Positions 16,733-24,886 of a stretch of 34,874 bases of DNA are shown piece by piece. Both the position numbers and the translations under genes were made by a program. The notes under the pieces are model-generated. The model searched no databases and was not told where the DNA came from. It was given only the letters and a program-made list of their open reading frames with translations. Each line of letters starts with the position of its first letter. Positions within the stretch are counted from its first letter, which is position 1. This DNA comes from Ruminococcus sp. CAG:488 (GTDB lineage: Bacteria; Bacillota; Clostridia; Oscillospirales; Acutalibacteraceae). The stretch spans positions 15,722-50,595 of the forward strand of contig HF999643.1 in assembly GCA_000434055.1 (NCBI GenBank), in the 5' to 3' direction.

Positions 16733-16749
16733 CCTTCTTTCTTACGGCT

Positions 16750-16864
16750 TTAATGCTTGCCGAGTAACTTCTTGCTTTTTTCAAATTCCCTGTAACCGTT
16801 GCCGAGCATATGAATATCACTTCCGAGATATTTAACATAGCCGTCGGATATCCATGAAAGATTT
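16750..16864 (-). pseudogene. C-terminal scrap of a probable CpsB-type tyrosine phosphatase
   Basis: In the frame ending at TAA 16750-16752 the minus strand reads SWISDGYVKYLGSDIHMLG, then NGYREFEKSKKLLGKH. The LGSDIH-type motif followed by a short basic helix resembles the end of PHP-domain tyrosine phosphatases that sit beside Wzz and the BY-kinase in Gram-positive capsule loci. A stop codon lies just upstream in this frame, so it cannot be translated as part of a gene. Too short to be certain; position between wzz and a glycosyltransferase supports it. Confidence 0.42.
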
Positions 16865-17639
16865 TTTTTTCATAACTTATTACGCCTCCTTTCTTCAATG
16901 ACCAATAACTGTATCTGCCCGAAACATTTATGTTCGGGATCTGACCGAGAACCGTCAAGCCGGGTATACTTTCAAGATCCTCCGAAAGGTAAACAGTGGT
17001 ATCCGATACCGCTCGGATAACAATAATAATAAATGCAATGATTATTCCGACAATAAAACCGATCGCTGTATCGAAAACAGTCCTCGGTGAGGATTTTTCG
17101 GTCGCAACCTCAGGCCGGTCAACAACCTCGACTCCGCCGGCTTTTGTGATTCTGACAATCTCCTGCGGAGCAATTGAGATGAATGATTTAGCAACCTTGC
17201 ATGAAAATTAAGGATCGGGACTTGTGACCGAAAGCTCAAGAAGCTGAGTGTCGGATATAATGGAAACATCGACCATTTCGGAAAGCTCTTTTCTTGATAG
17301 CTTGTTCTTGTAGTTCAAATCCTGCAAAACCGAATCGAGAACCGCATTACTCTGGAATATTTTTGAATATGTAGAAGCAAGGCTCTCGGCAGCCTGAAGG
17401 TCGTTATTATTGATTACTCCCGAGGTTGATACCCCGTTTGAACTGTTATATACATAGAAAGTTGCGGTTGATTTATATGTCGGTGTAACAAGAAAAGAAA
17501 CGGCAAAAAATACAGCCAATGCAATCGCGGCACCGCTGAGAAGGAGCCAATGAAATTTTTTTAATATCAGACTGAATATGCTCCATGCCGATATTTCTTT
17601 TCCGGTTCCGTTTTTGTGTTGAAAAATGGAATCATTCAT
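16863..17639 (-). pseudogene. Wzz/YveK-like polysaccharide chain-length protein, interrupted by a stop
   Basis: The first 143 residues carry an N-terminal helix (WLLLSGAAIALAVFFAVSFLV), the Wzz-domain start TPTYKSTATFYVYN and DLQAAESLASTYSKIFQS. The frame stops at TAA 17208-17210 after VTSPDP, but the same frame resumes at once with FSCKVAKSF, APQEIVRITKAGGVEVVDRPE, a second membrane segment (FDTAIGFIVGIIIAFIIIVI) and IPGLTVLGQIPNI, which are the normal C-terminal half. A single AAA or AAG to TAA change explains this. Homology ends at an A9 run (16862-16870), where it meets another gene's tail. Wzz partners control polysaccharide length with a tyrosine kinase, which is missing here. GGAGG lies about 14 bases before ATG 17639. 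Confidence 0.82.
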
Positions 17640-18098
17640 AATTTTATGCCTTACCTCCGTTATTTAAAATGTAATAGGGTTGTGCTTTTTAATCATTTTA
17701 ATCCAACTGAATTTCTGGAATGGAAATAAACATATTAATCCATTGTTTTTTATTTAAACTTTAATAACACAATGTTCTTATAAAAGCAATACTTTTGTAA
17801 AATGTGATAGCGAATTAGTAAGAAATAACAAAAACAAAAATTATGTTTTTGATGTTATTGTCATAACGCATATATTTCTGTATTTTATTTTGTGACATTC
17901 GTGCAGATAAAATTATTAACCTGACAACTATTAAATCTTGTATAGCTAATGTTAGCAAAACGAAAAAAAGAGTTTTAATTCATGATATTTAGGTTGATTT
18001 ATTGCATCAAGCAGTGGGAAGCTTATTATGAAAACTGCATATATTAACCGTGCGACAAATGTTTTTTTAAGATTTTAAAAGATTATTTAAACAAATGC
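17640..18098. other. AT-rich intergenic region with no gene
   Basis: About 460 bases, very AT-rich, between the Wzz remnant (-) and the tRNA promoter (+). No open frame with a ribosome site was seen. A small inverted repeat GCTAA-TG-TTAGC lies at 17945-17956. It probably contains the promoter of the old polysaccharide operon, but I could not pick a convincing one. Confidence 0.6.
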
Positions 18099-18126
18099 TT
18101 GACTTTTTTAAAATTTGTGGTAGAAT
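18099..18126 (+). promoter_or_regulatory. Promoter of tRNA-Pro
   Basis: TTGACT (18099-18104), a 16-base spacer and TAGAAT (18121-18126), ending 11 bases before the mature tRNA. Confidence 0.75.
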
Positions 18127-18137
18127 AACTCAGGTAT

Positions 18138-18213
18138 CCGGGTGTAGCGCAGGTGGTAGCGCGCTTGAATGGGGTTCAAGAGGCCGTGAGTTCGAGTCTC
18201 GCCACTCGGACCA
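18138..18213 (+). tRNA. tRNA-Pro, anticodon GGG
   Basis: A 76-base cloverleaf. Acceptor CCGGGTG pairs with CACTCGG followed by discriminator A and an encoded CCA (18211-18213). The D stem is GCGC/GCGC, the anticodon stem CTTGA/TCAAG with loop ATGGGGT giving anticodon GGG, the variable loop AGGCC, and the T arm GTGAG-TTCGAGT-CTCGC. GGG reads CCC and CCU proline codons. Confidence 0.95.
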
Positions 18214-18214
18214 T

Positions 18215-18250
18215 ATCGACAATCTTCTTTTGAGGGTTGTCGATTTTTTT
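18215..18250 (+). terminator. Terminator after tRNA-Pro
   Basis: ATCGACAA pairs with TTGTCGAT around a 14-base loop and is followed by six or more T. Confidence 0.88.
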
Positions 18251-18329
18251 ATTTTCCGCTCTTTATCCGTTCTTTTATTATTGTATATTTTTTTAATTAT
18301 CGGTAAAAATAGGGTAGAGGTGAAGAAAA

Positions 18330-18764
18330 ATGATCGAACAGGATACAATACGGCTTCTCAGAGAGTGCGACGCCGGAGTTAAAATGGGGATTGCTGCGAT
18401 AGACGAGGTGCTTTCCGATGTTGAAAATGAGCGGTTTAAAGCAAAGCTCATAGATTTGAAGGACGACCATCAGCAGCTCAACGGCGATATCCAAAAGCTT
18501 CTCGGCAAGTATCACGATGACGGCAAAAACCCCAATCCTTTTATTAAGGGAATGTCACAGCTTAAAACAAATTTTAGAATGGCTGCCGAAAAATCCGATG
18601 AAACAATTGCCGATTTGATGACCGACGGCTGCAATATGGGAGTAAAATCCCTCTGCCGATATCTAAATCAGTATAAAGCCGCCGATGATGCGTCAAAGGA
18701 ACTGACAAAAAGACTGATTAAAATCGAAAGCGATTTCACGGCTGAAATCAGACAGTATTTATAA
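18330..18764 (+). CDS. Hypothetical helical protein, ferritin-like/DUF2383-like
   Basis: 144 residues, charged, with no signal peptide or membrane segment. It looks all-helical: four amphipathic stretches at roughly 1-30, 33-60, 72-100 and 115-143, compatible with a four-helix bundle of the DUF2383 or ferritin-like kind. Segments such as DTIRLLRECDAGVKMGIAAID and DDHQQLNGDIQKLLGKYHDDG suggest this, but clear metal-ligand motifs (ExxH) are absent. It sits alone between tRNA-Pro and a TetR-type gene with its own terminator. AGGTGA lies upstream of ATG 18330. I do not recognise a function. Confidence 0.75.
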   Translation: MIEQDTIRLLRECDAGVKMGIAAIDEVLSDVENERFKAKLIDLKDDHQQLNGDIQKLLGKYHDDGKNPNPFIKGMSQLKTNFRMAAEKSDETIADLMTDGCNMGVKSLCRYLNQYKAADDASKELTKRLIKIESDFTAEIRQYL

Positions 18765-18769
18765 AGCTT

Positions 18770-18800
18770 TAGCCTGCTTTTTGCAGGCTATATTTTTTTT
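18770..18800 (+). terminator. Intrinsic terminator
   Basis: TAGCCTGC pairs with GCAGGCTA around five T and is followed by TATTTTTTTT. Confidence 0.9.
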
Positions 18801-18826
18801 GCTAAAAATCTTACAATATCCCAATA

Positions 18827-18838
18827 TTGTATATACAA
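18827..18838. promoter_or_regulatory. Perfect palindrome, candidate operator
   Basis: TTGTATATACAA is a 12-base perfect palindrome 18 bases upstream of the -35 box of the TetR-type gene. TetR-family proteins often repress their own gene at palindromes, though usually overlapping the promoter, so this is a candidate only. Confidence 0.4.
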
Positions 18839-18855
18839 CTGTATAGTAAAATGTC

Positions 18856-18884
18856 TTGATATATGTATAATAGTGTGTTATAAT
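18856..18884 (+). promoter_or_regulatory. Promoter of TetR-type gene
   Basis: TTGATA (18856-18861), a 17-base spacer and TATAAT (18879-18884), 30 bases before the start codon. Confidence 0.8.
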
Positions 18885-18913
18885 TTTAACAAATTCATAA
18901 AGGAAGTGATAAA

Positions 18914-19525
18914 ATGGCAAGTCAGCGTTCGGGTGATAAAACAAAACTGATGCTTGCAGAATCGTTAAGAAATCTGATGCGGAAAAAACCTCTTGATAAA
19001 ATCAAAATCCATGAGATAGTTGATGCCTGCGGGGTAAACAGACAGACATTTTATTATCATTTTCAGGATATTTATGCTCTTGTCGAGTGGATGTACCAGC
19101 ATGACGCGGTTGAGCTTATCGAGAGAAACAACAAAGCGTTTCTTCAGGGTGAGGTTGGCACAAGAGATGACTGGGAAGAGGTAATCAAGGCTCTTTTCAA
19201 TTATATTGAGGAGCATAGAAATGAAATTCTCAGCGTTATAAACTCAAGAGCCATGGTTTATTTTTCAAACTTCGTTTACGAGGGGTTAAGGACAAGTATA
19301 AAACGTGTTGTTGACCTCCAGTCGAAAGATCTTAATATTGACGAGTACTATAAAAACTTTATTTCAAATTTCTATGCGATAGCTTTCGGCGGAATGGTAC
19401 AGAGCTGGCTCGAAACTAACGGCGCGGCACGGATGTCGAGTCAGGAGCTTATACACTTGCTCAACATAACCGTTTCGGGAAATATCGAAGCGGCTCTTGG
19501 CCGTGCGGCTAACGAAAAAAAGTGA
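18914..19525 (+). CDS. TetR/AcrR-family transcriptional regulator (DhaS-like C-terminal domain)
   Basis: 203 residues. The N-terminal DNA-binding domain is clear: AESLRNLMRKKPLDKIKIHEIVDACGVNRQTFYYHFQDIYALVEWMY, with the recognition helix at about residues 40-48 (NRQTFYYHF). The C-terminal part resembles the TetR_C_8 domain of DhaS-type regulators (YYKNFISNFYAIAFGGMVQSWLETNG), which commonly acts as dimerisation and ligand domain. AGGAAGTG precedes ATG 18914. It stands alone with no adjacent transporter or dihydroxyacetone kinase, so its targets cannot be inferred; a palindrome lies upstream of its promoter. Confidence 0.9.
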   Translation: MASQRSGDKTKLMLAESLRNLMRKKPLDKIKIHEIVDACGVNRQTFYYHFQDIYALVEWMYQHDAVELIERNNKAFLQGEVGTRDDWEEVIKALFNYIEEHRNEILSVINSRAMVYFSNFVYEGLRTSIKRVVDLQSKDLNIDEYYKNFISNFYAIAFGGMVQSWLETNGAARMSSQELIHLLNITVSGNIEAALGRAANEKK

Positions 19526-19532
19526 ATTTCTA

Positions 19533-19561
19533 TTGACAAAAATCTTCCGTGATGATAGAAT
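19533..19561 (+). promoter_or_regulatory. Promoter of valS
   Basis: TTGACA (19533-19538), exactly 17 bases, TAGAAT (19556-19561). It begins only a few bases after the regulator's stop codon. Confidence 0.85.
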
Positions 19562-19567
19562 AATAGC

Positions 19568-19805
19568 AATATCGAAAGGCAAAGACGGAGAGTATTCGGA
19601 TTGTTCGGTTTTCAGAGAGGCGTCGGCAGGTGAGAGACGTCGGCCGTTATTCGGATTGTAGCTCCCGAGCCGGAGGGAAGAAAGCTTTTGCCGTAGAACC
19701 CTCCCGTTATTCTGCGTTAAGGTTTTGAGTGGTATTCTTTGAATACAAATTGAGTGGTACCGCGGGTTTTATCTCGTCTCAAGGTTTTCCTTGAGGCGAG
19801 TTTTT
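19568..19805 (+). promoter_or_regulatory. T-box riboswitch, Val-specific, with terminator
   Basis: Canonical T-box leader. The AGTGGTACCGCGGG box is at 19753-19766; the terminator CTCGTCTCAAGG/CCTTGAGGCGAG plus TTTTT is at 19773-19805. Stem I shows the AGTA element, CAGAGAG and a GGTGAGA apical loop. On the 3' side of the specifier bulge, just before GCTCC which pairs with GGAG, lies GTA (19658-19660), a valine codon matching the downstream gene. Uncharged tRNA-Val(UAC) should stabilise the antiterminator and allow valS transcription. Confidence 0.93.
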
Positions 19806-19850
19806 ATTTATACTGTAATTTAACTGCATTGACATAAGGAGGATATTTCA

Positions 19851-22478
19851 ATGGCAAAAGATCTTGCTAAACAGTACGATCCGAAAGACGTTGAGGACAG
19901 AATTTATAAATTCTGGCTCGACGGAAAGTACTTTCACGCAAAGTGCGACCCGGATAAGAAGCCGTATACTATAGTTATACCGCCGCCGAACATTACCGGC
20001 CAGCTTCACATGGGTCATGCGCTGGACAACACACTTCAGGATATTCTTATCCGTTACAGAAGAATGCAGGGCTATGACGCTTTGTGGCTTCCCGGAACGG
20101 ATCATGCTTCTATCGCAACCGAGGCTAAAATCGTTGAAGCTATGCGTAAAGAGGGTATCACAAAGGAAGATATCGGACGTGAGGGCTTTCTCAAAAGAGC
20201 CTGGGAGTGGAAAGAAAAGTTCGGTGGCAGAATCATCGAACAGCTCAAGAAAATGGGCTCCTCCTGCGACTGGGACAGAGAGCGTTTCACAATGGACGAG
20301 GGCTGCAGCAAGGCTGTTAAAGAGGTTTTCGTCAATCTTTACAATAAGGGACTTATCTATCGCGGCGAGCGTATAGTCAACTGGTGCCCGCATTGCCTCA
20401 CCTCAATTTCGGACGCCGAGGTTGAATATGAGGATCAGGCAGGTCACTTCTGGCATCTTCGCTATCCGTTCAAGGACGGAAGCGGCTATCTTGAGCTTGC
20501 AACGACAAGACCCGAGACAATGCTCGGCGATACTGCAGTTGCAGTTAACCCGAATGATGAAAGATACAAGGATATTGTCGGCAAAACGCTTATTCTTCCG
20601 ATCGTTCACAGAGAGATCCCGGTAATTGCCGATGACTATGTTGAAATGGACTTCGGAACAGGCTGCGTTAAGATCACACCTGCCCATGACCCGAACGACT
20701 TTGAGGTTGGTCTCAGACACAACCTTGAGGTTATTGATACATTTACAGACGACGCACACATCAAGCCCGAATGGGGCAAGTATGCCGGAATGGACAGAAT
20801 GGAAGCTCGTAAGGCGATCGTTGAGGACCTTGAAAAAGAGGGTGCTATCGTTAAGATTGAGGACTATTCGCATAACGTCGGCGTTTGCTACCGTTGCCAC
20901 AGCTCAATTGAGCCCAAGGTTTCAAAGCAGTGGTTCGTTAAGATGGAGCCGCTCGCAAAGCCGGCTATTGACTGCGTAAAGAACGGCGAAGTTAAGTTCG
21001 TTCCCGAGCGTTTCGATAAGACATATTATCACTGGATGGAAAACATCAAGGACTGGTGTATTTCCCGTCAGCTTTGGTGGGGTCACAGGATTCCGGCATG
21101 GTACTGCGACGAGTGCGGCGAGGTTGTTGTTTCAAAGGAAACACCGACAGTTTGCCCGAAATGCGGCTGCAATCATCTCACTCAGGATCCGGATACGCTT
21201 GATACATGGTTCTCGTCCGCGCTTTGGCCGTTCTCAACTCTCGGCTGGCCGGACAAAACACCTGAGCTTGCTCATTATTTCCCGACAAGCACGCTTGTTA
21301 CGGGCTATGATATCATCTTCTTCTGGGTTGCAAGAATGATTTTCTCGTCTGTTGAGAATATGCACGAAAGACCGTTTGACACGGTATTCATTCACGGTAT
21401 TGTCCGTGATGCGCAGGGCAGAAAGATGTCAAAGTCTCTCGGCAACGGAATTGATCCGCTTATTGTTATTGACGAGTACGGCGCAGACGCACTCAGATTT
21501 ACTCTTGCAACGGGCAACAGCCCCGGAAACGACATGCGTTTCTCCGATGAAAAGGTCGGCGCAAGCCGTAATTTTGCAAATAAGCTTTGGAATGCGGCGA
21601 GATTTATTCTTATGAATCTAGGCGAGGATGAAAAAGCTCCGCATATTCCCGACGAACTTGCACTTGAGGACAAGTGGATCCTCAGCCTTTTCAATAAGCT
21701 TACAAAGGAAGTTACGGATAACCTTGACAAGTTTGAGCTTGGTATCGCAGTTCAGAAGCTTTACGATTTCATTTGGGACGTATTCTGTGACTGGTATATA
21801 GAGATTTCAAAGATAAGACTTAATTCCGGCGATGAAAAAGCGGCTCAGACAGCAAGAGATATGCTCGTTTACATCATGTCGAACACGCTCAAGCTCCTTC
21901 ACCCGTTTATGCCGTTCATCACGGAGGAAATATGGCAGACCTTGCCTCACGAGGGCGAGTCCATAATGATTTCCGAGTGGCCTGTTTATAAGGATGAATA
22001 CGATTTCAGCTTTGAAGAGCAGGAAATGGACAGAATTATGGAAGCAGTTCGTGCTATCCGTAACCGCAGAGCTGAAATGAATGTTCCGCCGTCAAAGAAG
22101 GCAAAGTATTATATAGCTACGGCTCATAAGGATACCTTTGAGAAAGCCGGTATCTTCATGCAGAGACTTGCTTCATGCTCCGAAGCCGAGATAGGCGACA
22201 GCTTTGAGATTGATGACGCCGTTTGTATCGTTACGACCGACGCTAAGATTTATATCCCTCTCGGTGAGCTTGTTGATTTTGAAAAGGAAATTGCAAGACT
22301 CAATAAGGAGAAGGAGAAGGTTCTCAAGGATCTTGAATTTATTGACAAGAAGCTCAATAACGAAAACTTCGTTGCAAAAGCTCCGAAGGCTGTTGTTGAC
22401 GGTCAGCGTGAAGCCGCACAGAAGCTTCGTGACAAGATTGCCATGATCGACGAGAGCATCGAGAAATTCCAAAAGTAA
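19851..22478 (+). CDS. valS: Valyl-tRNA synthetase
   Basis: Charges tRNA-Val with valine. 875 residues, the usual size for bacterial class Ia ValRS. The HIGH motif appears as HMGH at residues 53-56 in PPPNITGQLHMGHAL, and KMSKS at residues 525-529 in GRKMSKSLGNGIDPL. Between them are the editing domain with TTRPETMLGDTAVAV and zinc-type cysteines (YCDECGE, CPKCGC at about residues 420-445). The C-terminal about 65 residues form the coiled-coil tRNA-binding arm (DFEKEIARLNKEKEKVLKDL). AAGGAGG lies upstream of ATG 19851. Regulated by the Val T-box; folC follows 137 bases later. Confidence 0.98.
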   Translation: MAKDLAKQYDPKDVEDRIYKFWLDGKYFHAKCDPDKKPYTIVIPPPNITGQLHMGHALDNTLQDILIRYRRMQGYDALWLPGTDHASIATEAKIVEAMRKEGITKEDIGREGFLKRAWEWKEKFGGRIIEQLKKMGSSCDWDRERFTMDEGCSKAVKEVFVNLYNKGLIYRGERIVNWCPHCLTSISDAEVEYEDQAGHFWHLRYPFKDGSGYLELATTRPETMLGDTAVAVNPNDERYKDIVGKTLILPIVHREIPVIADDYVEMDFGTGCVKITPAHDPNDFEVGLRHNLEVIDTFTDDAHIKPEWGKYAGMDRMEARKAIVEDLEKEGAIVKIEDYSHNVGVCYRCHSSIEPKVSKQWFVKMEPLAKPAIDCVKNGEVKFVPERFDKTYYHWMENIKDWCISRQLWWGHRIPAWYCDECGEVVVSKETPTVCPKCGCNHLTQDPDTLDTWFSSALWPFSTLGWPDKTPELAHYFPTSTLVTGYDIIFFWVARMIFSSVENMHERPFDTVFIHGIVRDAQGRKMSKSLGNGIDPLIVIDEYGADALRFTLATGNSPGNDMRFSDEKVGASRNFANKLWNAARFILMNLGEDEKAPHIPDELALEDKWILSLFNKLTKEVTDNLDKFELGIAVQKLYDFIWDVFCDWYIEISKIRLNSGDEKAAQTARDMLVYIMSNTLKLLHPFMPFITEEIWQTLPHEGESIMISEWPVYKDEYDFSFEEQEMDRIMEAVRAIRNRRAEMNVPPSKKAKYYIATAHKDTFEKAGIFMQRLASCSEAEIGDSFEIDDAVCIVTTDAKIYIPLGELVDFEKEIARLNKEKEKVLKDLEFIDKKLNNENFVAKAPKAVVDGQREAAQKLRDKIAMIDESIEKFQK

Positions 22479-22615
22479 AAATTAAAATCAACCTCCTCAT
22501 TTTTATTTTGGGGAGGTAATGATTTAGCTGGCTATTCTTTTTCGCATTCGTAGTTATTAGAAGCTTTCTTAACGCCTCTGCAGACGAGGCAAGATTATAA
22601 TAAAAGAGTGATACA

Positions 22616-23887
22616 ATGAATTATAACGAAGCATTGAATTTCATACATTCGAGGGATAAATTCGGCAGCCGACCCGGCATGGAACGTATTGAGGCGCTAT
22701 GCAATGCCTTTGATAATCCGCAGGATAAGCTGAAATATGTTCATGTTGCGGGAACGAACGGTAAAGGTTCAACCTGTCATATGATTGCTTCCGTTCTTTC
22801 GGAAAGCGGATATAAGGTCGGACTTTTCACGTCTCCGTTTGTTGTCGATTTTCGTGAGAGAATTCAAATCAACGGTGAGATGATTTCACAGGAGAATTTG
22901 GCGGAAATTATTTCAGAGGTCAAGCCTGTTGTCGAAAAGCTCTCAAAGCAGGGGATTGAACCGACCGAGTTTGAGATTATTACAATCACAGCGTTTCTTT
23001 ATTTTCTCAGGCAGAATTGTGATATCGTCGTGCTTGAGGTCGGTCTCGGCGGACTGCTTGACTCAACGAATATCATAAAGAAATCCGAGGTCAGCGTTAT
23101 AACCTCTATTTCTCTCGACCATACAAATATTCTCGGAGACACACTACTGAAAATTGCCGAGCACAAATGCGGAATTTTCAAGGAGGGCGGAAATGTTGTC
23201 GGTTATCCTCAGCCTGATTTTGCCGTTGAACGGTTTATTAAGGATAAGGCAAAGGAGAAGAATTGCAAATATTTTCCGCATGAATTGAGCAAAATCCGCC
23301 TTGTTCGTGAGGAAATTGACGGTTCTACGATAATCTACGCCGGCTGTACATTCAAAATTCCGCTGACGGGCAAGCATCAGCTTTATAATTTTGCGACAGC
23401 CGTTGCGGCAATCAATGTTCTCAAGCAGAACGGATGGAATGTTACATATAAGAGCTTGATTGACGGAATTTCAAAGGTGAAAGTTCCTGCAAGGACGGAG
23501 ATTATTTCACATTCACCGCTTACAATAATTGACGGCGGACACAATGCCGAGGGAGTGGATGCTCTTTGCAATACGCTTGTAAAATTCTGCGCAAACAGGA
23601 AAATCATCGCTGTTTTCGGAATGATGAAGGACAAGGATTACAGGTATGCCGTCAAAAAGCTTGCTCCTCTTTGTGAGAGAATTTATACGACAGAAGCTTC
23701 AAATCCGAGAACGCTTGACGCAAAATCGCTTGCCAAAGAGGTAAAGCAATACTGCAAAAAAGTCCGCCCGGAGCCGAATCCTGAAAAGGCTTTTTACAAA
23801 GCCTTGAAAAAGGCGAAAGACGATGATGTAGTTTTGGTATGCGGTTCTCTTTATCTCGCTTCCGATGTTAAAAAATTCATTAAATGA
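22616..23887 (+). CDS. folC: Folylpolyglutamate synthase / dihydrofolate synthase
   Basis: Adds glutamate to dihydropteroate or folates, keeping folate cofactors in the cell. 423 residues, normal for FolC. The Mur-ligase-like P-loop VAGTNGKGSTCHMIASVL begins near residue 43, followed by GLFTSPFVVDFRERIQING. Further motifs are VLEVGLGGLLDSTN, SLDHTNILGDTLLKIAEHKCGIFK (with the carbamylated-Lys neighbourhood) and DGGHNAEGVDAL. It supplies polyglutamylated folates used by the purine enzymes encoded far upstream, though it is a separate unit. The valS-folC gap (22479-22615) holds a weak ACCTCC/GGAGGT hairpin without a T-tract. The ribosome site is weak (AGAGTGAT). Confidence 0.96.
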   Translation: MNYNEALNFIHSRDKFGSRPGMERIEALCNAFDNPQDKLKYVHVAGTNGKGSTCHMIASVLSESGYKVGLFTSPFVVDFRERIQINGEMISQENLAEIISEVKPVVEKLSKQGIEPTEFEIITITAFLYFLRQNCDIVVLEVGLGGLLDSTNIIKKSEVSVITSISLDHTNILGDTLLKIAEHKCGIFKEGGNVVGYPQPDFAVERFIKDKAKEKNCKYFPHELSKIRLVREEIDGSTIIYAGCTFKIPLTGKHQLYNFATAVAAINVLKQNGWNVTYKSLIDGISKVKVPARTEIISHSPLTIIDGGHNAEGVDALCNTLVKFCANRKIIAVFGMMKDKDYRYAVKKLAPLCERIYTTEASNPRTLDAKSLAKEVKQYCKKVRPEPNPEKAFYKALKKAKDDDVVLVCGSLYLASDVKKFIK

Positions 23888-23944
23888 CATCACATTACAA
23901 AAAGAAATTATTTTTTTAACCAGTCTTCAACAAAATATTTCCGG

Positions 23945-23982
23945 ACAATCCTTTATCCTATTGGGTAAGGGATTGTTTTTTT
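23945..23982 (+). terminator. Intrinsic terminator after folC
   Basis: ACAATCCTTTATCC pairs with GGGTAAGGGATTGT around TATT and is followed by seven T. Confidence 0.88.
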
Positions 23983-24126
23983 GATGCAAATTCTATGATT
24001 ACATAAAAAAGCTTTTCAAGTCTCGCATACTGTGGAAGGGATAAAGAAAGAGAAAAAGTAAAATTCCTGAAACTATAATAAATTGATGAAAATTTAACAT
24101 AAGCAATAAACAAAGGGGGTATTCTT

Positions 24127-24465
24127 ATGCCTGTAAAAATTATAGCGACAGAGCAGAGGGTGACGGCTTTTCTCGAAGGTGAAATCGATCATCACACCGC
24201 CTCAACGCTGAGGATGGAAATTGACGATGCGATACAGACCTATAAGCCGAAGGTCCTGAAGCTTGATTACGGTGACGTGACGTTTATGGATTCATCGGGA
24301 GTGGGGCTTGTCATGGGGCGTGTCAGAACAATGTCGCCGTTCGGGGGAAGGATAATAGTATCAAATCTTTCGCCGCAGACCTATAAGGTTATGCAGCTTG
24401 CAGGGCTTGAGAAAATTGCAAAAATCAGCAAAAGGGAGGATGTTAGTGATGAAAGCAAAAAATGA
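24127..24465 (+). CDS. spoIIAA: Anti-sigma F factor antagonist
   Basis: 112 residues, one STAS domain. SpoIIAA frees sigma-F from SpoIIAB in the forespore after dephosphorylation. Family marks are LEGEIDHHTASTLRMEID and FMDSSGVGLVMGR; S56 corresponds to the phosphorylated Ser58 of the Bacillus subtilis protein. The start ATG has AAAGGGGG upstream. First gene of the spoIIA operon, overlapping spoIIAB by 17 bases. A sigma-H promoter would be expected upstream; in 23984-24126 I found no convincing match. Confidence 0.95.
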   Translation: MPVKIIATEQRVTAFLEGEIDHHTASTLRMEIDDAIQTYKPKVLKLDYGDVTFMDSSGVGLVMGRVRTMSPFGGRIIVSNLSPQTYKVMQLAGLEKIAKISKREDVSDESKK

Positions 24466-24886
24466 TTTCAGAATGACGATTGATTCGAGGTCGGTTAACG
24501 AGGCTTTTTCCCGTTCAACCGTTGCGGCATTTGCCGCTCAGCTTGACCCGACGGTTGATGAGATAACCGACATTAAAACAGCGGTGAGCGAGGCTGTTAC
24601 AAACTGTATAGTCCACGCTTACCCCGACAGAGTGGGAAAAATATACATATATGCCGCTGTGTTTGAGGATAACTCCGTTAAAATTTCAGTAAGGGACAGG
24701 GGAGTGGGAATTCCCGATGTTAAAAAGGCTATGGAGCCGCTTTTCACGACCCTCGGCGGCGAACGTGCAGGCCTCGGCTTTGCCGTTATGGAAAGCTTCA
24801 TGGATAAGATCAAGGTCAGATCAAAGGAGGGCAGAGGTACAACGGTAACAATGCTCAAAAAAATCAGCGGGCGTGAGGAAAGATGA
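24449..24886 (+). CDS. spoIIAB: Anti-sigma F factor / serine kinase
   Basis: 145 residues from ATG 24449, the family length (146 in B. subtilis); the frame is open to 24398 but only 24449 has GGAGG at a workable distance. A GHKL ATPase: the N box is EAVTNCIVHAYPD (N52), G1 is DRGVGIPD and G2 is GLGFAVMES. It binds and inhibits sigma-F and phosphorylates SpoIIAA. It overlaps spoIIAA by 17 bases and sigF by four (ATGA), giving strict stoichiometric co-translation. Confidence 0.95.
   Translation: MKAKNDFRMTIDSRSVNEAFSRSTVAAFAAQLDPTVDEITDIKTAVSEAVTNCIVHAYPDRVGKIYIYAAVFEDNSVKISVRDRGVGIPDVKKAMEPLFTTLGGERAGLGFAVMESFMDKIKVRSKEGRGTTVTMLKKISGREER

Noticed and set aside
17945..17956. GCTAA-TG-TTAGC inverted repeat as an operator
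   Set aside because: Short and in a strongly AT-rich gap with no promoter I can place; chance occurrence is likely.
22479..22530. Terminator after valS
   Set aside because: An ACCTCC/GGAGGT hairpin exists but no T-tract follows, so I cannot call it an intrinsic terminator; valS and folC may be partly co-transcribed.
23984..24126. Sigma-H promoter before spoIIAA
   Set aside because: Expected from B. subtilis, but no AGGA...GAAT pair with proper spacing was found; a TATAAT at 24074-24079 has no matching -35 box.
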